This document shows positions 7,997 to 16,746 of a stretch of DNA of 64,000 nucleotides, piece after piece. A program made the translations under genes and the position numbers. How positions within the stretch are numbered: position 1 is the stretch's first letter; every line of letters starts with the position of its first letter. The notes below the pieces were generated by a model. The model searched no databases, was not told the DNA's origin, and was given only the letters and a program-made list of their open reading frames with translations. The stretch is taken from assembly GCF_009906855.1 (NCBI RefSeq), contig NZ_CP047650.1, positions 62,001 to 126,000 of the forward strand, given 5' to 3'. The stretch is from Xylophilus rhododendri (GTDB lineage: Bacteria > Pseudomonadota > Gammaproteobacteria > Burkholderiales > Burkholderiaceae_C).

Positions 7997-9625
7997 ATGC
8001 AATTTCTTCAAAACATCAAGATCGGCACCCGCCTGGCGCTGGCTTTCGGCATCCTCATCCTGATGCTCACCCTGCTCGGCCTGACGGGCATCTACCAGGT
8101 CCGTGAAACCAACGACTACGCCAGCGATCTCGGCCAGAGCTGGCTGCCGCGCGTGCGCAAGCTGGCCGACATCTCCAACGAACTCGGCGCCGACCGCCGC
8201 ACCGTGCTGCGCCACATCATCGAGCGCTCGCCCGATGCCAAGAAGGAAGCCGAAGCCCTGATCGCCAAGCGCCACCAGCAGGTGCTGCCGAAGATGCTCA
8301 AGGAGTACGAAGCCATGATCACCAGCCAGAAGGAGCGCGAGACCTTCGCCGTGTTCACCACGCAGCTCGACCGCTACCACAAGCTGGCCGACGACACCCT
8401 GGCCCTGTCCCGCGTCGGCGAGAGCGGCTTCGATGCCACCAACCAGCAGGACAAGGACATCGCCGCCCCGGCCTTCCGCGAGCTCACCAAGGCGCTGGCC
8501 AAGAGCTTCGACTATGCAGGCGACACCGGCGCGCAGGTGGCGGCCGCGTCCAGCGCCAATTATTCGCAGACCGTGTATGTCTCCATAGCCGCCATCCTCG
8601 CCGCCGTGGCGCTGGGTGCGATCGGTGCGATCGCCGTCACGCGCTCCATCGTCCGTCCGCTGGCCGAAGGCGTGAAGCTTGCCGAGGCCGTGGCCGAAGG
8701 CGACCTGCGCTCGAGGATCGCGGTGCAAGGCAGCGACGAACTCGCCGACCTGCTGCGCGCGCTGCAGAATATGAACCAGCGCCTGGTCGACATGGTGGGC
8801 AGCGTGCGCCTTTCCAGCGACAACATCGCCACCGGCTCCACCGAGATCGCCATGGGCAACTCCGACCTGAGCCAGCGCACCGAGCGCCAGGCCAGCAACC
8901 TGGAGGAAACCGCCGCCTCGATGGAAGAGCTGAGCGCCACCGTCAAGAACAACGCCGGCCTGGCCCAGGAAGCCAACCGCCTGGCCACCGCCGCCACCAG
9001 CGCCGCCGAACAGGGCGGGCAGGTCGTCGGCCAGGTGGTCAGCACCATGCAGGAGATCTCGGCCTCCTCGCGCAAGATTTCCGACATCATCGGCGTGATC
9101 GACGGCATCGCCTTCCAGACCAACATCCTGGCGCTCAACGCCGCCGTGGAAGCCGCTCGCGCCGGCGAGCAGGGCCGGGGCTTCGCCGTCGTGGCCAGCG
9201 AGGTGCGCAGCCTGGCGCAGCGCTCGGCCAATGCCGCCAAGGAAATCAAGGGCCTGATCGGCGCCAGCGTCGAGAAAGTGGAGAGCGGCACCCAGCTGGT
9301 GGACGAGGCCGGCCGCAACATGGAAGGCATCGTCGGCCAGGTACGCCAGGTGCGTAATCTGATCGGTGAGATCGCCAGCGCGTCCTCCGAGCAGAGCTGC
9401 GGCATCGAACAGGTCGGCATCGCCGTGACGCAGATGGACCAGGCCACGCAGCAGAACGCCGCCTTGGTGGAAGAAAGCGCCGCCGCCGCGGCCAGCCTGC
9501 AGGCCCAGGCCGAGCAACTGGCGGAACTGGTGTCGGTGTTCAAGCTCTCCGACAGCGGCCTGCGGGCCAGCCGTCCCGCCCACCGGGCGAGCGGCACGCC
9601 GGCATCGGGGCTTCTCCTGGCCTGA
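7997..9625 (+). CDS. Methyl-accepting chemotaxis protein
   Basis: A 542-residue transmembrane chemoreceptor. TM1 is at about 12-32, followed by a periplasmic four-helix-bundle-type sensor domain (about 35-188). TM2 is at about 190-212, then HAMP (RSIVRPLAEGVKLAEAVAEGD), methylation helices (NLEETAASMEELSATV) and the highly conserved hairpin (FQTNILALNAAVEAARAGEQ, about 372-391) that contacts CheA/CheW. The C-terminus (about 515-542) is a Ser/Ala/Arg-rich tail with no CheR-tethering NWETF-like pentapeptide. Ligand unknown. No other chemotaxis gene is adjacent. Confidence 0.95.
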   Translation: MQFLQNIKIGTRLALAFGILILMLTLLGLTGIYQVRETNDYASDLGQSWLPRVRKLADISNELGADRRTVLRHIIERSPDAKKEAEALIAKRHQQVLPKMLKEYEAMITSQKERETFAVFTTQLDRYHKLADDTLALSRVGESGFDATNQQDKDIAAPAFRELTKALAKSFDYAGDTGAQVAAASSANYSQTVYVSIAAILAAVALGAIGAIAVTRSIVRPLAEGVKLAEAVAEGDLRSRIAVQGSDELADLLRALQNMNQRLVDMVGSVRLSSDNIATGSTEIAMGNSDLSQRTERQASNLEETAASMEELSATVKNNAGLAQEANRLATAATSAAEQGGQVVGQVVSTMQEISASSRKISDIIGVIDGIAFQTNILALNAAVEAARAGEQGRGFAVVASEVRSLAQRSANAAKEIKGLIGASVEKVESGTQLVDEAGRNMEGIVGQVRQVRNLIGEIASASSEQSCGIEQVGIAVTQMDQATQQNAALVEESAAAAASLQAQAEQLAELVSVFKLSDSGLRASRPAHRASGTPASGLLLA

Positions 9626-9663
9626 GCGCCTGGACATGCGTAAACCAAATATGCCTCATAACC

Positions 9664-9695
9664 GGGGCATATATGCCCCAAACGAACTATTCGTT
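9664..9695. promoter_or_regulatory. Palindromes in the cysI promoter region (candidate CysB-responsive control site)
   Basis: A perfect 16-bp palindrome GGGGCATATATGCCCC (9664-9679) is followed one base later by the inverted repeat AACGAA-CTA-TTCGTT (9681-9695). Both lie about 95-125 bp before the cysI start, in the only sizeable gap upstream of the sulfate operon. CysB is the expected LysR-type activator of such operons; assignment to CysB is inference. Confidence 0.5.
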
Positions 9696-9731
9696 AGTCT
9701 TTAGACCTGGAAGTCGTAAAGTGCCCGGGTA

Positions 9732-9756
9732 CCCGTTGTCCGCATGGACAATCGGG
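9732..9756 (+). promoter_or_regulatory. Leader hairpin upstream of cysI
   Basis: CCCG-TTGTCC (9732-9741), loop GCAT, then GGACAA-T-CGGG (9746-9756) forms a 10-bp stem with one bulged T and a tetraloop. It ends 31 nt before the cysI ATG and has no downstream T-run. It could be an mRNA-stability or translation-control element, or a protein site. Confidence 0.4.
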
Positions 9757-9787
9757 CATCCACAAAACGGTGCCCCCGACTTCCACG

Positions 9788-11557
9788 ATGTACCAATACA
9801 CAGCATTCGATCGCCAATTCGTCCGCCAGCGCGCCGCGCAGTTCCGTGACCAGCTGGAGCGCCACCAGTCCGGCGCCCTGAGCGAAGACGAATTCAAGCC
9901 CCTGCGCCTGCAGAACGGCTGGTACGTGCAGCGCTACGCACCGATGCTGCGAGTGGCCGTGCCCTACGGCGAGATCTCCAGCACCCAGCTGCGTGTGCTG
10001 GCCCGCATCGCCCGCGAGTACGACGAGCCCGAGGCCGCCGTCTTCCAGTGCGCCATGGAAGGCCAGGGCGCACTCGGCACCACCTTCCTGCCCAAGAACT
10101 GCGGCCACTTCACCACCCGGCAGAACGTGCAGTTCAACTGGATCCCCCTGGCGAAGGGCGCCGACGTGATGGACCTGCTGGCCACGGTGGACATGCACGG
10201 CATCCAGACCAGCGGCAACTGCATCCGCAACATCACCACCGACGAGCGCGCGGGCGTGGCCGACGACGAGATCGTCGACCCGCGCCCCATCGCCGAAATC
10301 ATGCGGCAGTGGAGCACGCTGCACCCCGAGTTCGCCTTCCTGCCGCGCAAGTTCAAGATCGCCATCACCGGCGCATCGGAAGACCGCGCCGCCACCGCCT
10401 GGCACGACGTGGGCCTGCACATGCAGCGCGACGCGGCCGGCGAAGCCGGTTTCCGTGTCACCGTCGGCGGCGGCATGGGCCGCACCCCCATCGTCGGCAC
10501 GGTGCTGCGCGAGTTCCTGCCCTGGCAGCAGATCCTGAACTACCTCGAGGCCGTGGTGCGGGTCTACAACCGCTACGGCCGGCGCGACAACATCTACAAG
10601 GCGCGCATCAAGATCCTGGTGAAGGCCGAAGGCCAGCGCTACATCGACGACGTCGAGGCCGAATACCGCCAGATCGTCGAGAAGGACGGCGCGCCCCACA
10701 CCATCACCCAGGCCGAGTTCGACCGCGTGGCCGCCTCCTTCGTGCCGCCCGCGCTCGCAGCCGACGCGGCGGACGACGGCAGCTGGCAGAAGGCCGCCGC
10801 CGAAGAGCCCGCCTTCGCCCGCTGGCTGCAGCGCAACGTGGCCGGCCACAAGAACCCGGCGCTGCGTGCGGTGACCCTGTCCTTCAAGCGCCCCGGCCAG
10901 TCGCCCGGCGACGCCACCGGCGACCAGCTCGACATCGCTGCAAGCCTGGCCGACGACTTCTCGGCCGGCGAGGCGCGTGTCACCCACGACCAGAACCTGC
11001 TGTTGCCCTGGGTGCCCGCCTCCAGGCTCTTCGCCCTCTGGCAGGCCGCCCGCGCGGCCGGCTTCGCCAGCACCAATGTGCACCTGCTGACCGACATGAT
11101 CGCCTGCCCCGGCGGCGACTTCTGCGATCTGGCCAACGCCCGTTCGCTGCCCATCGCCGAGGCCATCACCGAGCGCTACCAGGACCTGGACGAACTCGAC
11201 GACATCGGCGAGATCGACCTGCACATCAGCGGCTGCATCAACTCCTGCGGCCACCACCACAGCGGCCATATCGGCATCCTCGGCGTCGACAAGGACGGCA
11301 AGGAGTGGTACCAGGTCACGCTCGGCGGCTCCGACGGCTCGGCGCTCTCGGGCAATGCCCAGGCCGGCAAGATCGTCGGCCCCTCCTTCACCGGCGCGGA
11401 AGTGCCCGACGTGATCGAGGCCGTGCTCGGCACCTACCGCGACACCCGCAACGCCGGCGAGACCTTCATCGACACCCTGCGCCGCGTCGGCCACGACCCC
11501 TTCAAGGCCGCGGCCAACGCCGCCCGCGCGCCCAAGGCCGAAGAAGCCGTTGCCTGA
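9788..11557 (+). CDS. cysI: Sulfite reductase hemoprotein subunit (nitrite/sulfite reductase family)
   Basis: A 589-residue siroheme/[4Fe-4S] enzyme that reduces sulfite to sulfide by six electrons in the cytoplasm. The cluster/siroheme ligands are C440-x5-C446 (ACPGGDFC) and C483-x3-C487 (SGCINSCGHHH). The ferrodoxin-like half-domains and siroheme loops (NCGHFTTRQNVQFNWI, SGNCIRNITTDE) are intact. ATG 9788 is chosen over 9770 because MYQYTAFD is the usual N-terminus. It is the first gene of cysI-DUF934-cysH-cysD-cysN. No CysJ flavoprotein is encoded here, so electrons probably come from ferredoxin. Confidence 0.96.
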   Translation: MYQYTAFDRQFVRQRAAQFRDQLERHQSGALSEDEFKPLRLQNGWYVQRYAPMLRVAVPYGEISSTQLRVLARIAREYDEPEAAVFQCAMEGQGALGTTFLPKNCGHFTTRQNVQFNWIPLAKGADVMDLLATVDMHGIQTSGNCIRNITTDERAGVADDEIVDPRPIAEIMRQWSTLHPEFAFLPRKFKIAITGASEDRAATAWHDVGLHMQRDAAGEAGFRVTVGGGMGRTPIVGTVLREFLPWQQILNYLEAVVRVYNRYGRRDNIYKARIKILVKAEGQRYIDDVEAEYRQIVEKDGAPHTITQAEFDRVAASFVPPALAADAADDGSWQKAAAEEPAFARWLQRNVAGHKNPALRAVTLSFKRPGQSPGDATGDQLDIAASLADDFSAGEARVTHDQNLLLPWVPASRLFALWQAARAAGFASTNVHLLTDMIACPGGDFCDLANARSLPIAEAITERYQDLDELDDIGEIDLHISGCINSCGHHHSGHIGILGVDKDGKEWYQVTLGGSDGSALSGNAQAGKIVGPSFTGAEVPDVIEAVLGTYRDTRNAGETFIDTLRRVGHDPFKAAANAARAPKAEEAVA

Positions 11558-11573
11558 AGAAAGACACTCCACG

Positions 11574-11975
11574 ATGACCACCCCCCAACTGCGCATCCTG
11601 TCCGCCGAAGAAGCCGTGGACGACCTGCCGGCCGTGCTGGCCCTGCCCAACGACGAAGACCCGCTCACCCTGGCCGAGCGCCTGAAGGACATCCAGCGCA
11701 TCGAGCTGGTGTTCCCCAAGTTCACCGACGGCCGGGCCTACAGCCAGGCCTTCCTGCTGCGCCGCCGGATGGGCTTCACCGGCGACATCCGCGCCACCGG
11801 CGACGTGCTGATCGACCAGCTGGTGCAGATGTCGCGCATGGGTTTTTCCAGCGCGGTGTTGAAGCCCGGCGTGGACGCCTCGGCCGCCAACCGCCAGTTC
11901 GAACGTTTCGCCGCCTTCTACCAGGGCGACGTGGTGCACCAGCAGCCGCATTTCGCAGCGGCTGAGACGGCCTGA
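11574..11975 (+). CDS. DUF934 family protein of the sulfite-reductase operon
   Basis: A 133-residue acidic protein of the DUF934 family, which is typically encoded directly after CysI in proteobacteria lacking CysJ. Visible conserved stretches are IELVFPKFTDGRAYSQA, LRRRMGFTGDIRATGDVL and RMGFSSAVLKPG. No cofactor-binding cysteines are present. It lies 16 bp after cysI and 11 bp before cysH, inside one operon. A role as assembly or electron-transfer accessory for CysI is the usual guess, unproven. Confidence 0.92.
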   Translation: MTTPQLRILSAEEAVDDLPAVLALPNDEDPLTLAERLKDIQRIELVFPKFTDGRAYSQAFLLRRRMGFTGDIRATGDVLIDQLVQMSRMGFSSAVLKPGVDASAANRQFERFAAFYQGDVVHQQPHFAAAETA

Positions 11976-11986
11976 AGGCGAGCGCC

Positions 11987-12844
11987 ATGTCCGATGCCCT
12001 GCTGGCCCTGCAACGCGGCCGCCCCTCTGCCGATTTCGACGCCAAGGTCGCGCACTCCATCGCCGTGCTGCAGGAGGCCGCGCGCCAGTACAGCCCGCTG
12101 ACGCAGGCCTCCAGCCTGGGCGCGGAGGACATGGTCGTCACCGACCTGATCCAGCGCAGCGGCATCGACTCGGCCGTCTTCGTGCTCGACACCGGCAAGC
12201 TGCACGAGGAAACCGTGGCGCTGATCGGCCGGCTGCAGGCCCACTACGGCCGCGAGGTCGAGGTCTACCGGCCCGACGCGGCCACGGCAGAGGCCTTCGT
12301 CGCCGCCAACGGCGAGGACGCCATGTACAAGAGCATCGCCCTGCGCAAGCAGTGCTGCGACATCCGCAAGATGGTGCCCCTGGAAGCCGCCCTGGCCGGC
12401 AAGCGCGCCTGGATCACCGGCCTGCGCCGCGAGCAGTCGCAGGCGCGCGCCGAGGTGCACGACATCGAGGCGCCGGCCTCCGACAAACCCGATGCCCGCG
12501 CCAAGGCCAACCCCCTGGCCGCCTGGACCTGGGGCGACGTCTGGCACTACATCACCACGAATGGCGTGCCCTACAACCCGCTGCACGACCAGTTCTTCCC
12601 CAGCATTGGCTGCGCGCCCTGCACCCGCGCCGTGACGTTGGGCGAGGACTTCCGCTCCGGCCGCTGGTGGTGGGAGAACGAAAGCGCCAAGGAATGCGGC
12701 CTGCACGTGGCCGAAGGCCATGACGGCGCGCCCTCAGGCACCAGCCAGGACGACCCCACCTCGGCCGATGTCTCGCCCGACGTCTCGCCCCTGAACTTTT
12801 TCCCGACCCGCAGCAGCAGCCCGCAGAAAGAAACCGCCGCATGA
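11987..12844 (+). CDS. cysH: Adenylyl-sulfate (APS/PAPS) reductase
   Basis: Reduces activated sulfate to sulfite with thioredoxin or glutathione. The 285-residue protein has the N-terminal PP-loop-like fold (SSLGAEDMVV). It carries both the C123-C124 pair and C209-A-P-C212, the four ligands of the [4Fe-4S] cluster that marks plant/bacterial APS reductases. The catalytic ECGLH cysteine is C237. With no cysC kinase in the operon, APS is the likely substrate. About 45 residues after ECGLH form a Ser/Pro/Asp-rich tail with a short DVSPDVSP duplication, longer than in most homologues. Its stop overlaps the cysD start. Confidence 0.95.
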   Translation: MSDALLALQRGRPSADFDAKVAHSIAVLQEAARQYSPLTQASSLGAEDMVVTDLIQRSGIDSAVFVLDTGKLHEETVALIGRLQAHYGREVEVYRPDAATAEAFVAANGEDAMYKSIALRKQCCDIRKMVPLEAALAGKRAWITGLRREQSQARAEVHDIEAPASDKPDARAKANPLAAWTWGDVWHYITTNGVPYNPLHDQFFPSIGCAPCTRAVTLGEDFRSGRWWWENESAKECGLHVAEGHDGAPSGTSQDDPTSADVSPDVSPLNFFPTRSSSPQKETAA

Positions 12845-13779
12845 ACGCCCGCACGGAACCCCAGCTCCTCGGCGCTGCCCACCTGGCCGACAGCCACCTC
12901 GACGCGCTCGAGGAAGAAGCCATCTTCATCCTGCGCGAGGTCGCCGCCGTCTTCGAACGCCCCACGCTGCTGTTCTCCGGCGGCAAGGATTCGCTGGTGC
13001 TGCTCAAGCTCGCCGAGAAGGCTTTCGGCGCGGGCCGCATCCCTTATCCCCTGCTGATGATCGACACCGGCCACAACTTCCATGAAGTGACCGATTTCCG
13101 CGACAGCCGGGCCGCCGAACTCAAGGCCGAACTCATCGTGCGCAGCGTGGAAGACTCCATGGCCCGCGGCACCGTGCGCCTGGCCCACGAAGGCGAGTCG
13201 CGCAACGTGCACCAGTCGGTCACCCTGCTCGAAGCCATCGAGGAATTCGGCTTCGACGCCCTGATCGGTGGCGCCCGCCGCGACGAGGAAAAGGCGCGCG
13301 CCAAGGAACGCATCTTTTCGCACCGCGACAGCTTCGGCCAGTGGCAGCCCAAGGCCCAGCGCCCCGAGCTGTGGAACCTGTTCAACACCCGGCTGCAGCC
13401 CGGCGAACACTTCCGCGTGTTCCCGATCAGCAACTGGACCGAACTGGACGTCTGGCAATACATCGCCCGCGAGAACATCGCCCTGCCCTCGCTCTACTAC
13501 ACGCATGAGCGCGAAGTGGTGGAGCGCAAGGGCCTGCTGGTGCCGGTCACGCCGCTGACGCTGCCGCGCGAGGGCGAGACGCCGGTCGTGCGCAGCGTGC
13601 GTTTCCGCACCGTCGGCGACATCACCTGCACCTGCCCGGTGGCCAGCGATGCGGCGAATGCCGAGGACGTGGTGATCGAAACGCTGTCCGCCGAGGTCAG
13701 CGAACGCGGCTCCACCCGCATGGACGACAAGACATCCGAGGCTTCCATGGAGAAGCGCAAGAAAGACGGGTATTTCTGA
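12841..13779 (+). CDS. cysD: Sulfate adenylyltransferase subunit 2 (ATP sulfurylase)
   Basis: The 312-residue catalytic subunit that forms APS from ATP and sulfate, driven by GTP hydrolysis in CysN. The N-terminal PP-loop is LLFSGGKDS (about 43-51). Other conserved features are LMIDTGHNFHEV, GGARRDEEKARAKERIFS and the C-terminal MEKRKKDGYF. It overlaps cysH by four bases (ATGA), and its stop TGA abuts the cysN ATG, so cysH-cysD-cysN are translationally coupled. Confidence 0.97.
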   Translation: MNARTEPQLLGAAHLADSHLDALEEEAIFILREVAAVFERPTLLFSGGKDSLVLLKLAEKAFGAGRIPYPLLMIDTGHNFHEVTDFRDSRAAELKAELIVRSVEDSMARGTVRLAHEGESRNVHQSVTLLEAIEEFGFDALIGGARRDEEKARAKERIFSHRDSFGQWQPKAQRPELWNLFNTRLQPGEHFRVFPISNWTELDVWQYIARENIALPSLYYTHEREVVERKGLLVPVTPLTLPREGETPVVRSVRFRTVGDITCTCPVASDAANAEDVVIETLSAEVSERGSTRMDDKTSEASMEKRKKDGYF

Positions 13780-15080
13780 TGAACACGAACACCCTCGACA
13801 CCCCGGTGGAAACCGCCGCCGCCCTGCGTTTCATCACCTGCGGCAGCGTGGACGACGGCAAGAGCACCCTGATCGGCCGCCTGCTGGTCGACACCCGCGC
13901 CGTGCTGTCCGACCAATTGGCCGGCGTGCAGCGCTCGGGCGCCACCGACCTGGCACTGCTCACCGACGGCCTGTCGGCCGAGCGCGAGCAAGGCATCACC
14001 ATCGACGTGGCCTACCGCTACTTCGCCACCGCCAGCCGCAAGTTCATCATCGGCGACGCGCCCGGCCATGAGCAGTACACCCGCAACATGGTCACCGCCG
14101 CCTCCAGCGCCGACGCCGCCGTGGTGCTGGTCGATGCGAGCAAGCTGCCCTGGGCCTCGGCCGATACCGGCGCTGCACACGAACTGCTGCCGCAGACGCG
14201 CCGCCACAGCCTGCTGGTGCACCTGCTGCGGGTGCCTTCGGTGATCTTCGCTGTCAACAAGCTCGATGCGGTCGAGCATCCCGAGCAGGCTTTCGAGCGC
14301 ATCCGCGCCGCGCTGCAGGCATTCGCTGCCCAGGCCGGCATCGAAGTGACCGCCACCGTGCCCATGTCGGCGCTGGAAGGCTGGAACGTGGTCGATCCGC
14401 GCACCGGCTGGGCCGGCTACAGCGGTCCCTCGCTGCTGCAGATTCTCGAAGGCCTGCCGGTCACGCCGGCCGACACCGCCCTGCCCTTCGCCTTCCCGGT
14501 GCAGTGGGTGGAGAAGTTCTCTGCATCCGCCGACACCCAGAAAGGCCGCCGCGTCTTCTGGGGCCGCATCAACGCCGGCAGCGTCGCCGCCGGCCAGGAT
14601 CTGGTGGTGATGCCGAGCGGCGCCACCGCCAGGGTCGCCCAGGTGCTGGACCACGCCCGCCAGGAGCAGCCCTCCATCGCCGCCGGCCACAGCGCCGGCA
14701 TCGTGCTCGACCGCGAGGTGGACGTGTCGCGCGGCGACTGGCTGCTGGCCGCCGGCGCCTTCCAGGCCGAACGCACCCTGCGCGCCACCGTCGCCTGGCT
14801 GGACGACGAGGCCCTGGTGCCCGGCCGCGTCTACTGGGCGCTGCACGGCCACCGCTGGGTGAAGGCCAAGGTGGCGCGCATCGTCGACCGGCTCGACATC
14901 CAGACCCTGGAACGCCTGCCGGCCGAGCGCCTGGAAGCCAATTCCCTGGGCCATATCGAACTTGCGCTGCAGGAGCCGCTGGCCACCCTGCCCTTCGCGG
15001 ATTCACGCACCCTGGGCGCGCTGGTGCTGGTGGATACCGCCAGCCACCGCACCGCGGGCGCCGTCTTCGCCGACCGCTGA
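13779..15080 (+). CDS. cysN: Sulfate adenylyltransferase subunit 1 (GTPase)
   Basis: A 433-residue elongation-factor-like GTPase that energises APS synthesis with CysD. The P-loop GSVDDGKST is at 22-30, the G3 motif DAPGHEQY at 93-100 and the G4 motif NKLD at 160-163. The C-terminal beta-barrel domains are present. There is no C-terminal APS-kinase (CysC) fusion, consistent with direct use of APS by CysH. It is the last gene of the operon; a rho-independent terminator follows at 15099-15124. Confidence 0.97.
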   Translation: MNTNTLDTPVETAAALRFITCGSVDDGKSTLIGRLLVDTRAVLSDQLAGVQRSGATDLALLTDGLSAEREQGITIDVAYRYFATASRKFIIGDAPGHEQYTRNMVTAASSADAAVVLVDASKLPWASADTGAAHELLPQTRRHSLLVHLLRVPSVIFAVNKLDAVEHPEQAFERIRAALQAFAAQAGIEVTATVPMSALEGWNVVDPRTGWAGYSGPSLLQILEGLPVTPADTALPFAFPVQWVEKFSASADTQKGRRVFWGRINAGSVAAGQDLVVMPSGATARVAQVLDHARQEQPSIAAGHSAGIVLDREVDVSRGDWLLAAGAFQAERTLRATVAWLDDEALVPGRVYWALHGHRWVKAKVARIVDRLDIQTLERLPAERLEANSLGHIELALQEPLATLPFADSRTLGALVLVDTASHRTAGAVFADR

Positions 15081-15098
15081 GCGCCAGCGCCTGAGCCG

Positions 15099-15124
15099 CG
15101 GGCCGGGTTAATCGGCCCGTTTTT
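15099..15124 (+). terminator. Rho-independent terminator after cysN
   Basis: A perfect 7-bp GC stem, CGGGCCG (15099-15105) and CGGCCCG (15113-15119), with a 7-nt loop GGTTAAT, is followed at once by five T. It ends the cys operon 19 bp after the cysN stop. Confidence 0.85.
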
Positions 15125-15186
15125 CGTCTACCCGGCCCGCGAGGCCCTAAAATCGCGGGTTCCCTTCGATCGTCTGCTCCGTACCC

Positions 15187-15516
15187 ATGACCCACGTCGT
15201 CACCGAAAACTGCATCAAGTGCAAGTACACCGATTGCGTGGACGTGTGCCCCGTCGATTGCTTCCGCGAAGGCCCGAACTTCCTGGTGATCGATCCGGAC
15301 GAATGCATCGACTGCGCCGTCTGCATCCCGGAATGCCCGGCCAACGCCATCTACGCGGAAGAAGACTGCCCGCCGGATCAGCTCCACTTCATCGAACTGA
15401 ACGCCGAACTGGCCCGCGCCGCCGGCTGGAAGAGCATCACCAAACGCAAGTCGCCCCTGCCGGACGCCGACACGCACAAGGACCAGCCGGGCAAGCTGGC
15501 CGACCTGATCCGCTGA
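15187..15516 (+). CDS. fdxA: 7Fe ferredoxin FdxA ([3Fe-4S][4Fe-4S])
   Basis: A 109-residue cytoplasmic electron carrier. The first cluster motif is C9-x2-C12-x4-C17-x3-C21P plus C25. The second is C40-x2-C43-x2-C46-x3-C50P, the pattern of the seven-iron Azotobacter-type ferredoxin, and a C-terminal extension of about 50 residues is typical. It is followed by its likely partner, a ferredoxin-NADP reductase, after 4 bp. The pair could feed CysI upstream, but it is separated from the cys operon by a terminator. Confidence 0.95.
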   Translation: MTHVVTENCIKCKYTDCVDVCPVDCFREGPNFLVIDPDECIDCAVCIPECPANAIYAEEDCPPDQLHFIELNAELARAAGWKSITKRKSPLPDADTHKDQPGKLADLIR

Positions 15517-15520
15517 ACGC

Positions 15521-16573
15521 GTGAGCGAGCCCGGCGCCCCGATCACCACCGACGCGCTGATCATCGGAGCCGGCCCCGCCGGCCTCTGGCTGGCCTTCGA
15601 ACTGGGCCTGCTGGGCATCTCCAGCCAGATCGTCGATGCCCAGGCGACGCCCGGCGGCCAGGTCGCCACGCTCTACGGCGACAAACCCCTCTACGACATC
15701 CCCGGCCTGCCCGCCTGCACCGGCCAGGAACTGACCGAGCGGCTGCTGCTACAGGTCCGCCCGTTCGCGCCTGAACTCCACCTGGGACAGGAAATCGTCT
15801 CGCTGGAAAGCGGCGGCGAGGACGGCGGATGGCGCCTGGGCAGCTCGCAGGGCGCCCAGTTCCACGCCAGCTGCGTCTTCATCGCCGCCGGCGTGGGTGC
15901 CTTCGCGCCGCGCCGGCTCAAGCTGGATGGCATCGAGGCGCTGGAGAACTCGCAGGTCTTCCATTGGTGGCCGAATGCGGGCGCACTCTTCGGGCAGCGC
16001 GTGCTGGTGGTCGGCGGCGATGAACTCGCGCTGGACCGCATCGATGCCCTGTTGGCCGACGCCTCGCCCCCCGCCGCCATCCTGCTGATGCACCGCCGCG
16101 CCGTGCTGCAGGCGCCGCCCGAAAGGCTCGCCCGATTCGAGGCGCTATGCGCCCAAGGCCGTGTCGCCTTCGAGGCCGGCCAGATCACCGGCCTGGAGCT
16201 GGAAGCCGGCCGCCTCGCCGCCGTGCAGCGCTCGGGCCCCGATGGCGACCTGCCCACGCTGGCCGTGGACGCCATCGTCGTCGCCCAGGGCCTGAGCCCG
16301 CGCCTGGGCCCGCTGGCCGACTGGGGCCTGGCGATGGAGCGCAAGCAGCTGCCGGTCGACACCGCCCGTTTCGCGACCAGCCTACCGGGTGTTTTCGCAG
16401 TCGGCGACATCGTGTCCTACCCGGGCAAGAAGAAGCTGATCGTCTCGGCCTTCCACGAGGCGACGCTGGCGGCTTTCGCGGCCGCCGACCTGCTGAACCC
16501 GCAGCGCAGCCAGATCCTGCAGTACACCTCCAGCAGCAGCTTGTTGCATGGGCGTCTGAAGATAGAAAGTTAA
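15521..16573 (+). CDS. Ferredoxin-NADP+ reductase, thioredoxin-reductase-like type
   Basis: A 350-residue FAD/NADPH flavoprotein that moves electrons between NADPH and ferredoxin. It starts at GTG 15521, 4 bp after the fdxA stop. The FAD-binding motif IIGAGPAGLWLAFELG is at about 13-28 and DAQATPGGQV follows. A second dinucleotide motif VVGGDELALDR is at about 163-173, and the C-terminal FAD motif GVFAVGDIVSYPGKKKLIVS is complete. The redox-active CxxC of thioredoxin reductase is absent, as expected for this class. It forms a two-gene operon with fdxA. Confidence 0.9.
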   Translation: MSEPGAPITTDALIIGAGPAGLWLAFELGLLGISSQIVDAQATPGGQVATLYGDKPLYDIPGLPACTGQELTERLLLQVRPFAPELHLGQEIVSLESGGEDGGWRLGSSQGAQFHASCVFIAAGVGAFAPRRLKLDGIEALENSQVFHWWPNAGALFGQRVLVVGGDELALDRIDALLADASPPAAILLMHRRAVLQAPPERLARFEALCAQGRVAFEAGQITGLELEAGRLAAVQRSGPDGDLPTLAVDAIVVAQGLSPRLGPLADWGLAMERKQLPVDTARFATSLPGVFAVGDIVSYPGKKKLIVSAFHEATLAAFAAADLLNPQRSQILQYTSSSSLLHGRLKIES

Positions 16574-16599
16574 GACTAGTGCTTCAATTGTCTTTTTTG

Positions 16600-16731
16600 T
16601 GCCGATAAAACGAAAATTCTTTAACGACAGGCAAAAATATGCCGATACATGTCGTCATTGACTTGAGCAAGAGGCATCTATATATTTGTCCTTAAAAGGA
16701 CTCTTATCGCTCCAAATGCCCTCTATCGGCA
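16600..16731. promoter_or_regulatory. AT-rich hipBA promoter with three TGCCGATA boxes and an inverted repeat
   Basis: The 173-bp gap before hipB is far richer in A/T than the genes around it. It contains TGCCGATA at 16600-16607 and 16640-16647 and its reverse complement TATCGGCA at 16724-16731. It also holds the inverted repeat GTCCTT-AA-AAGGAC at 16688-16701. Repeated, oppositely oriented boxes ending 16 bp before the hipB ATG fit autorepression by the HipB/HipA complex; the sites differ from the E. coli HipB operators. Confidence 0.5.
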
Positions 16732-16746
16732 GAAAAAGGATTGTTG

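Noticed and set aside
16600..16608. TGCCGATAA as a sigma-28 minus 10 box before hipB
   Set aside because: No suitable minus 35 element 15 bp upstream; three copies in both orientations fit an operator better.
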